13,402 bases of DNA from Candidatus Saccharimonadota bacterium (GTDB lineage Bacteria > Patescibacteriota > Saccharimonadia > Saccharimonadales > UBA7683), in NCBI GenBank assembly GCA_018061375.1, contig JAGOUG010000020.1:1-13402 (forward strand). Reading direction: 5' to 3'. The position numbers were made by a program, and so were the translations under genes. The notes beneath the pieces were generated by a model. The model saw only the letters and a list, made by a program, of their open reading frames with translations, was not told where the DNA came from and did no database searches. Each line of letters opens with the position of its first letter. Position 1 is the stretch's first letter. Shown here piece after piece: positions 7,159 through 12,560 of this stretch.

Positions 7159-8073
7159 CTATTGCACCGCCCTGTCTGAAGATCCGAAGGCTTCAATCTT
7201 CTCTTCTACTACTTTCTGCACTGCTTCATATACTGTCGGCATAAGCTTTACTACTGCATATTCTTCTGGGTTATCTTCAAGAACCTTAACTAGTGTATCT
7301 CTAAAAGCCACTCGCATATCGGAATTTATGTTAATTTTAGTGACACCAATCTTAGCGGCCTCTTCAAAGTAGTGAAGCGGGGTACCGGATCCACCATGTA
7401 GGCTTATATTGCAGTCAATTTTACTGCGAATTTGAGAGAGTAGTTCAAGATCAAGCACTTTCGGGACCGGGTATTTACCGTGTAAATTACCGATTGCTGC
7501 AGCAAATGTATCTATACCCGTCGCAACAACAAAATCTTTTGCAGCCGGAGGGCTCGTAAAAGTCTTCTTAATTTCTTCGTAGTCAATGTCCTCGGTATGA
7601 ACATTTGAAGAACCACCAAAATAATGCGGCTCGCTTTCAACTAGTGCGCCAGTGAATTTTGCGTATTCTACTATTTGTCTAGTTTCATCAATAATCTCTT
7701 CTTCCGTGGCATCGTGACGAGCCTGAGAAATATCTATATGGATGAATTCAAAGCCTGCATCAATTCCACGCTTAGCATTTTCTACACTTGGGCTATGGTC
7801 TAGGTTAATGTACATTTCAACTCCGTATTGCTCACGGTAGTTGTCTACAAGATCTCGGATGTTATCAAGTCCCATGGCATCGACTTCACCCTGACTGACT
7901 TCAACCATAACAGGTGAATTCTTCTCATGAGCAGCGCGACACACTGCGATTAGGGTCTCTTGGTTATCAATATTAAATGCACCGACTGCAAACTTCTGCG
8001 TACGAGCACGCTGCATTAAGTGCCGTGCCTTTATGCAATTTTCTCTTATTTCCTTAATCGTTAATCCCACCAT
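7159..8073 (-). CDS. fba: Class II (zinc) fructose-bisphosphate-type aldolase
   Basis: A 304-residue class II aldolase, the family that reversibly cleaves fructose 1,6-bisphosphate (or tagatose/other ketose bisphosphates) into dihydroxyacetone phosphate and an aldehyde. Visible elements: GAFNIDNQET (31-40), VSQGE (59-63), LDHSPSVE (91-98) with catalytic D92 and zinc ligand H93, IHIDIS (111-116), a glutamate zinc-ligand region ESEPHYFGG (146-154), IGNLHGKY (194-201, H198), SLHGGSG (224-230, H226) and KININSD (246-252) for phosphate binding. All zinc ligands appear present. The usual ELGxxGG motif is replaced by ESEPHYFGG, so substrate preference may differ. The gene starts seven bases after tktC. 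AGGAG lies only 2-3 bases before the ATG, so the GTG at codon 2 is a possible alternative start. It is co-transcribed with transketolase and the sugar kinase. Confidence 0.93.
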   Translation of the reverse strand: MVGLTIKEIRENCIKARHLMQRARTQKFAVGAFNIDNQETLIAVCRAAHEKNSPVMVEVSQGEVDAMGLDNIRDLVDNYREQYGVEMYINLDHSPSVENAKRGIDAGFEFIHIDISQARHDATEEEIIDETRQIVEYAKFTGALVESEPHYFGGSSNVHTEDIDYEEIKKTFTSPPAAKDFVVATGIDTFAAAIGNLHGKYPVPKVLDLELLSQIRSKIDCNISLHGGSGTPLHYFEEAAKIGVTKININSDMRVAFRDTLVKVLEDNPEEYAVVKLMPTVYEAVQKVVEEKIEAFGSSDRAVQ

Positions 8074-8080
8074 TGCTCCT

Positions 8081-9058
8081 TTATTTGTGTGTCATCATAC
8101 TATGAACAGCTAATGAAATATGTGTATGAGTTAAGCCAAATGCCCGTAAAAGCTCATCTGGAGAACCACTTTCTCCAAACCTATCCTTAATACCCATTCT
8201 ATGTATACGAGTAGGGTGCTCGCTACTTAGTAGTTCTGCAACGGCTCCGCCAAGACCACCAGCAACCTGGGCCTCTTCTATAGTAATAACCCTGCCCGTC
8301 TTTTTGACGCTAGTAAGTATCGTCGCTTCATCAAGTGGCTTAATTGTTGCGCAGTGAACAACCTCAACTGAAATGCCATCTTTCAGAAGCTTTTGGGCAG
8401 CTACCAAAGCTTCATACGTCATTGTACCGGTTGATACAATTGTGATGTCTGAGCCTTCATGGAATATCTGAGCTTTACCGATCTCAAAAGGAGTACTATC
8501 ACTTGTGAAGACCGCCGTGGCTTCGCGAGCTAACCGCATGTAGTTAGGTCGCAGATCTTCACTCATAGCTACAGTCGCCTTTTCAGCCTCTTTGCTATCA
8601 CACGGAGCGATTACTACCATATTCGGTAATGTTCGCATCAACGCGATATCTTCAAGCATTTGATGAGTCGCACCGTCTGGTCCTACAGAAACACCGGCAT
8701 GTGCACCAATAATTTTGACTGGCTGATTAGCAAGACAAACGGTAGTCCTAATTTGCTCCCAGCAACGACCCGGACAAAATGCTGCATAACTTGCGCAGAA
8801 CGGTATCTTGCCCATAGCAGCCATTCCGCTCGAGACTGTTACAAGGTTCTGTTCTGCAACTCCAACTTCAATAAATCTGTCCGGAAAGGCGTCTCTGAAT
8901 ACGCTAATCTGTGTTGATTCTGTCAAATCAGCACAAAGCGCAACTACGGCATCATTTGCTTCACCTGCAGCCTTAAGACCGCGGCCAAAACCTTTCCTGT
9001 TCGGTTCTGTGTCGATGTGCTCTGAGCCAATCTCATCTGATAGATACACTTTATTCAT
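8081..9058 (-). CDS. tktB: Transketolase, C-terminal subunit (split form)
   Basis: 325 residues covering the pyrimidine-binding and C-terminal domains of transketolase. Together with the N-half encoded just upstream it forms the thiamine-diphosphate enzyme that moves two-carbon ketol units between pentose, triose, tetrose and heptose phosphates. Visible features: GFGRGLKAAGE (23-33), the conserved cofactor-activating glutamate in IEVGVAEQNLV (63-73, E69), PGRCWEQIR (96-104), GAHAGVSVGPDGATHQ (118-133), and the C-terminal domain with EEAQVAGGLGGAVAE (261-275). A longer frame reaches 9154, but the ATG at 9058 is chosen because it has AGGGG (9064-9068) five bases upstream and starts where family members do. 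The longer version would overlap tktN by 104 bases. With this start the overlap with tktN is 8 bp, so the two halves are translationally coupled. The symbol denotes the C-half only. Confidence 0.93.
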   Translation of the reverse strand: MNKVYLSDEIGSEHIDTEPNRKGFGRGLKAAGEANDAVVALCADLTESTQISVFRDAFPDRFIEVGVAEQNLVTVSSGMAAMGKIPFCASYAAFCPGRCWEQIRTTVCLANQPVKIIGAHAGVSVGPDGATHQMLEDIALMRTLPNMVVIAPCDSKEAEKATVAMSEDLRPNYMRLAREATAVFTSDSTPFEIGKAQIFHEGSDITIVSTGTMTYEALVAAQKLLKDGISVEVVHCATIKPLDEATILTSVKKTGRVITIEEAQVAGGLGGAVAELLSSEHPTRIHRMGIKDRFGESGSPDELLRAFGLTHTHISLAVHSMMTHK

Positions 9059-9929
9059 GTTCACCCCTAATCTTGCCGTCAAGACTCCGCAGTCTACTAA
9101 GTGCTTTTTTATAGTCGTCCGGAGAGCTGCCGTAGCCGTGCCAGCGGTAATCATACTCCATAAAATCTACACCTTTACCTGGGACAGTATGAGCAATTAT
9201 CATGCTCGGTTGGTTAGTAATTGCCCGGGCCATACTGGCAGCATCTATAACACTTTCTATATTATTACCATCAACTTCTTGTACATGCCAACCAAATGAC
9301 TCCCACTTCTTCTTAAGATCTTCAAGTGGCATAACGTCTTCGGTAGCCCCGTCAATTTGAATATTATTACGGTCAATTATTCCAATTAAATTATTCAATT
9401 TGTATTTACCGGCAAACATAGCCGCTTCCCAAACGTTACCTTCATTAAGCTCACCGTCCCCCATAGCACAGAACACCCAACGATGTGTCTGTGCGTCCAT
9501 ATGTATAGCGTATGCCATACCTGCTGCCTGACTAAGCCCCGAGCCAAGTGGTCCACTTGTAGTTTCAAGTCCGGGCAGCTTTTCTCGCTCTGGGTGTCCC
9601 TGTAACCGAGAGCCGTACTTTCTGAGTGTGAGTAGTTCTTTTTTGTCAAAATAACCTGCATGAGCGAGCGTTGCATAAAGTACGGGTACAATATGTCCGT
9701 TAGACAGCACAAATATATCACGCTCTTCCCAATCAGGCTTCTTTGGATCATGGTTTAAAATATCAAAATACAGAGCTGTAAAAACATCAGCCATACCGAG
9801 GGGTCCAGCAGAATGACCACTTCCTGCGTGTTCAAGCGATCTAATGATATCTTTTCGAATATCTTGCGCTTTTTGTGTCAGTTGGGCAATTGTGTACGTA
9901 CGCCTTTTAACCATGCAAATTATCGTCAC
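9051..9929 (-). CDS. tktA: Transketolase, N-terminal subunit (split form)
   Basis: 292 residues from the GTG at 9929, or 287 from the ATG at 9914. This is the diphosphate-binding half of transketolase. Visible: AGSGHSAGPLG (35-45, with the conserved His), LSNGHIVPVLYA (75-86), GHPEREKLPGLETTSGPLGSGLSQAAG (111-137, a phosphosugar/cofactor region), and the thiamine-diphosphate/Mg motif from GDGELNEGNVWEAA (157-170) to DRNNIQIDG (186-194). All key residues are present. Separate N- and C-genes are common in archaea, some Firmicutes and CPR bacteria, so the split is natural and not a frameshift: tktC has its own ribosome-binding site and ATG. The start is uncertain. Neither candidate has a strong Shine-Dalgarno, and the promoter at 9943-9951 would leave about 7 bases before the GTG or 22 before the ATG. 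Confidence 0.94.
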   Translation of the reverse strand: MTIICMVKRRTYTIAQLTQKAQDIRKDIIRSLEHAGSGHSAGPLGMADVFTALYFDILNHDPKKPDWEERDIFVLSNGHIVPVLYATLAHAGYFDKKELLTLRKYGSRLQGHPEREKLPGLETTSGPLGSGLSQAAGMAYAIHMDAQTHRWVFCAMGDGELNEGNVWEAAMFAGKYKLNNLIGIIDRNNIQIDGATEDVMPLEDLKKKWESFGWHVQEVDGNNIESVIDAASMARAITNQPSMIIAHTVPGKGVDFMEYDYRWHGYGSSPDDYKKALSRLRSLDGKIRGEHE

Positions 9930-9942
9930 TTTCTTATCTAAA

Positions 9943-9951
9943 AGTATACCA
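9943..9951 (-). promoter_or_regulatory. Extended -10 promoter ahead of tktN
   Basis: On the minus strand TGG precedes TATACT (9943-9948), a TGn-extended -10 in the 43-bp gap between rpe and tktN. No convincing -35 is present. It could give the transketolase-aldolase-kinase genes transcription independent of rpe. The predicted start is about seven bases before the GTG. Confidence 0.45.
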
Positions 9952-9972
9952 TAAGCAGGTTGTCTAACTAGG

Positions 9973-10605
9973 TTATTTTAGTGCAGAAACGAGTGAATCG
10001 TAGGCGGCACGTGGATCTACCGCAGACTGAACAAACCCACCTGTATTTATAACTGTGACTCCCGCATCAGAAATCTGCTTAATATTCGTAGTGTTCACGC
10101 CTCCATCCCATGCAACTTCTAGGTTTGGGGCCAGTTCAAGCAACTCTTCTACTCGGCTAAGTAAAGTAAGGTCGGCCGTACTCCCACCCTGATGTCCAAG
10201 ATTACCGCTGAATATCAAAACCTGATCAACTAAGTGCAGGTAGCCCTTCATTGAAGCGACCGTCGTGTCAGGCATAAGCACCAGCCCGCAGCGTATTGAA
10301 TTTGTATGCAACACCTCAGCAATAGCGGCAACATTAACCTCATCTGTAAGATGAATAGTAACAAGATCTGGGCGCAACTTAACAAGTGACTCAATTTCTG
10401 TAATTGGGTTTTGATACATTAAGTGGATATCAGCTGTGATATTCTCAGGCCACCAAACCTGGTTCAGTGAAATACTTTTGTTTTTTGTATACATTCCGTC
10501 CATTAAATCTATGTGAATTCTTGGTGCGAACGACTGTACGCGTTCAATCTGCTCTCGGTATACGTGCGTATTTTCAGCGGTGATTGTTGGGCAAATAATA
10601 CTCAT
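9973..10605 (-). CDS. rpe: Ribulose-phosphate 3-epimerase family protein
   Basis: A 210-residue TIM-barrel epimerase interconverting ribulose 5-phosphate and xylulose 5-phosphate in the non-oxidative pentose phosphate pathway. The four metal-ligand positions of the family are all present: H31 and D33 in RIHIDLMDG (29-37), H61 in DIHLM (59-63) and D167 in AWDGGVN (165-171). D33 and D167 are also the two acid/base residues. INTGGFVQSA (186-195) matches the phosphate-binding loop. Two segments are divergent: the N-terminal SPSxL is CPTIT (5-9), and the PGFGGQxF loop is replaced by SGNLGHQGG (133-141). It could therefore be a related ketose-phosphate epimerase, but the neighbouring transketolase favours Rpe. 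It is the first gene of the cluster, has no Shine-Dalgarno, and is divergent from the RSH gene. Confidence 0.87.
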   Translation of the reverse strand: MSIICPTITAENTHVYREQIERVQSFAPRIHIDLMDGMYTKNKSISLNQVWWPENITADIHLMYQNPITEIESLVKLRPDLVTIHLTDEVNVAAIAEVLHTNSIRCGLVLMPDTTVASMKGYLHLVDQVLIFSGNLGHQGGSTADLTLLSRVEELLELAPNLEVAWDGGVNTTNIKQISDAGVTVINTGGFVQSAVDPRAAYDSLVSALK

Positions 10606-10611
10606 ATACTG

Positions 10612-10620
10612 ATTGTACCA
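10612..10620 (-). promoter_or_regulatory. Extended -10 promoter of rpe, leaderless arrangement
   Basis: On the minus strand TGG precedes TACAAT (10612-10617), a close match to an extended -10, ending exactly six bases before the ATG at 10605. No ribosome-binding site lies between. It sits 11 bases from the -10 of the divergent RSH gene, so the two polymerase footprints must overlap. Confidence 0.55.
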
Positions 10621-10628
10621 TCTACCGC

Positions 10629-10634
10629 TATACT
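10629..10634 (+). promoter_or_regulatory. -10 element of the RSH gene, leaderless arrangement
   Basis: TATACT at 10629-10634 ends exactly six bases before the ATG at 10641. The intervening AGTAAG contains no useful Shine-Dalgarno, so a leaderless transcript is predicted. No TGn extension or convincing -35 is visible, and the region 17 bases upstream overlaps the start of rpe. Confidence 0.5.
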
Positions 10635-10640
10635 AGTAAG

Positions 10641-12107
10641 ATGGATAAATCAGAACTAATACGACTATCGCGCAGACGCTTCAATCCGCTTCAGCGTAAA
10701 ATCCTCGGCCGCTCGATTGATTTTGCAACAAATAAACACGAAGGCCAAAAACGCCTTTCTGGCGACGACTATATTATGCATCCGCTAAACGTAGCTGCAA
10801 TTTTGATTGAATGGAATCAAGATCTCGACACCGTAATTGCAGGCGTTCTCCATGATACGGTTGAAGATACTCAGACTTCACTCTTAGAAATCGAAGAGAT
10901 ATTTGGTAAGAACGTTGCATTTTTAGTAGACGGGGTAACGAAGGTAAGTGCAATACGTAGCGGTATGCGCGGGATAGAAAGTTATCTCCCGCAGACTAGA
11001 GATAACTTAAGCAAACTACTAATCGCCGTCGGGCAAGACGCCAGGGTTCTTGTAATTAAGCTTGCTGACCGTTTGCATAATCTCAGAACACTTGAGTACT
11101 TGCCAGAAGAAAAACAACAAAAAATTGCTCGTGAATCACTAGAAATATTTGCGCGCCTTGCTGATCGACTGGGAATGGGTAAAGTCCGCGTTGAAATAGA
11201 AGAGATTGCATTTTCATACCTAGAACCAAAACGCTACGCCTACTTGAAAAAACTTAGTAAAAAGCGAATTTCCAAAGCATACGCACGGCTCGACGGCATT
11301 AAACAAGAAATTTCCGATGAACTAACCAAGCAAAAAATTAAACATACTATCGACGGTCGTATAAAAAGTATCTACAGCTTACACAAAAAGCTGGCGAAGT
11401 ATAACGAAGATATCGATGAAATCTATGATCTACTTGCAATAAGGATTATCGTGAAGGACACCGCGCGCTGTTACAAAACTATGGGTGTTATACACCAACT
11501 TCACCAGCCAATAGTTGAAAAAATTAAAGACTATATTGCCACTCCAAAAACCAATGGCTATCAAAGTCTCCATACAACAGTGAAAACAAGGGACGGACAG
11601 ATAATTGAATTTCAGATTCGTTCTGAGCAAATGCATGATTTTGCTGAACATGGCCTTGCTGCTAGCTTTCACTACAATGAACAGAAACTATCTAAAAATT
11701 ACTTCAAGCGTAAGACTGTAAGTGCAGTGCCGGAGCACTTAGACTGGACTAGTGAACTTAAGGAAGCTGCCCAGCTTATTCAAGAAGGTGCACCGATAGA
11801 AGAGGTCAAGGTTGATCTTTTTGGCGACAGAATATTCGTTTACTCACCGAAGGGTGATATCTACGACCTTCCAGAAGGAGCCTACCCACTCGACTTTGCC
11901 TATGCAGTTCACTCTGAGCTTGGTGAAACCGCGCAAACATTTTTAGTAGATAACAAAATCGTAAGATTTAACCATCAGCTTCAAAGTGGAGACACTGTTG
12001 AAGTACGTACAAACAAAAAATCTAAACCGAAGTCAGACTGGATCAAAACTGTCAAAACATCAAAGGCTCGTAACAAAATACGCGGATACCTAAAAACTCA
12101 CGACTAA
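10641..12107 (+). CDS. RelA/SpoT-family (p)ppGpp synthetase/hydrolase, short form
   Basis: 488 residues. RSH enzymes make the alarmone (p)ppGpp from ATP and GDP/GTP and, in bifunctional forms, hydrolyse it. The N-terminal HD hydrolase domain is intact: HEGQ (33-36), MHPLNVA (46-52), GVLHDTVEDT (68-77, H71/D72) and LADRLHNLRT (141-150, D143). The synthetase domain has RIKSIYSLHKKL (240-251), DLLAIRIIV (263-271), the substrate loop ATPKTNGYQSLHTTV (300-314), the catalytic glutamate in IIEFQIRSEQMH (321-332, E323) and AEHGLAA (335-341). A TGS domain follows (about 393-456, FGDRIFVYSPKGD). The protein then ends where long RSHs (700 residues or more) continue with helical, zinc-finger/RIS and ACT domains, so C-terminal regulation is missing. 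Both activities look possible. It is the only plus-strand gene. Confidence 0.95.
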   Translation: MDKSELIRLSRRRFNPLQRKILGRSIDFATNKHEGQKRLSGDDYIMHPLNVAAILIEWNQDLDTVIAGVLHDTVEDTQTSLLEIEEIFGKNVAFLVDGVTKVSAIRSGMRGIESYLPQTRDNLSKLLIAVGQDARVLVIKLADRLHNLRTLEYLPEEKQQKIARESLEIFARLADRLGMGKVRVEIEEIAFSYLEPKRYAYLKKLSKKRISKAYARLDGIKQEISDELTKQKIKHTIDGRIKSIYSLHKKLAKYNEDIDEIYDLLAIRIIVKDTARCYKTMGVIHQLHQPIVEKIKDYIATPKTNGYQSLHTTVKTRDGQIIEFQIRSEQMHDFAEHGLAASFHYNEQKLSKNYFKRKTVSAVPEHLDWTSELKEAAQLIQEGAPIEEVKVDLFGDRIFVYSPKGDIYDLPEGAYPLDFAYAVHSELGETAQTFLVDNKIVRFNHQLQSGDTVEVRTNKKSKPKSDWIKTVKTSKARNKIRGYLKTHD

Positions 12108-12119
12108 CCTAAAAGTCGT
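12100..12119. terminator. Shared hairpin at the convergent rel/rpiB ends
   Basis: ACGACT (12100-12105) and AGTCGT (12114-12119) form a perfect 6-bp stem with an 8-base loop. The stop codons of both convergent genes lie in or at the stem-loop (TAA 12105-12107, TAG 12109-12111). On the minus strand the stem is followed after GAG by TTTTT, resembling an intrinsic terminator for rpiB. On the plus strand only a short T-rich stretch follows. The stem is short, so the call is tentative. Confidence 0.4.
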
Positions 12120-12558
12120 CGATTTCTTGAATGCGACGAGTATGACGAGAGGCACCTGAAAATTTTGTATTGAGCCAAACATTAATAACATCTTTAACGT
12201 TATTAAAATCACCTTCTAAAATTCTTGCCGGCAAGCTGAGGACGTTACTATCGTTATCGAGTCGAGACATCTTAGCTTCGTCTTCATCCCAAGCTACTGC
12301 GGCTCGAATACCTCTGAATCTATTTGCTGCCATCGCCATTCCTTGGCCTCCACCACAGATTAGGATTGCTCGTGCATTTTTATCTTCACTGCCAAGCAGT
12401 TTTAGCGCTGCCATCTGAGCAAACTGTGGGTAATCATCTTTTGGGTCAGGAACAGTATCACCAACATCTTCAACGTCGATGCCTTCTTTAGAGAGCCATG
12501 CAAATATTGCTTGTTTCAACTGATACCCTTGATGATCTGAACCTAAATAAACCTTCAT
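12109..12558 (-). CDS. rpiB: Ribose-5-phosphate isomerase B (RpiB/LacAB family)
   Basis: 149 residues, the usual length. RpiB interconverts ribose 5-phosphate and ribulose 5-phosphate. Visible: LGSDHQGYQLK (5-15, with the conserved Asp-His), DDYPQFA (41-47), the active-site loop ICGGGQGMAMAANRFRGIRAA (67-87) with the catalytic Cys at 68 (CGTGIGM in E. coli-type enzymes), DNDSNVLSLPAR (101-112) and the C-terminal basic SRHTRRI. The Cys-containing loop indicates the E. coli/Thermotoga type, not the Glu-using mycobacterial type. An AAGGGG ribosome-binding site (12564-12569) lies five bases before the ATG and is encoded by the last Lys-Gly codons of the GAPDH gene, 2 bp upstream. The two are therefore one operon. 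It supplies ribulose 5-phosphate to the Rpe encoded in the nearby cluster. Confidence 0.95.
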   Translation of the reverse strand: MKVYLGSDHQGYQLKQAIFAWLSKEGIDVEDVGDTVPDPKDDYPQFAQMAALKLLGSEDKNARAILICGGGQGMAMAANRFRGIRAAVAWDEDEAKMSRLDNDSNVLSLPARILEGDFNNVKDVINVWLNTKFSGASRHTRRIQEIDDF

Positions 12559-12560
12559 TA

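Noticed and set aside
9059..9154. Upstream ATG extending the transketolase C-subunit to 357 residues
   Set aside because: The extra 32 residues are read out of frame from conserved tktN sequence, lack family similarity, and a good Shine-Dalgarno precedes the ATG at 9058.
8808..9299. Long plus-strand open frame antisense to the transketolase genes (163 aa)
   Set aside because: It is the reverse-strand shadow of two well-conserved coding genes, with low-complexity composition and no family resemblance.
8081..9929. Transketolase split as a frameshift pseudogene
   Set aside because: Each half has a complete domain set, the C-half has its own ribosome-binding site and start, and natural split transketolases are well known.
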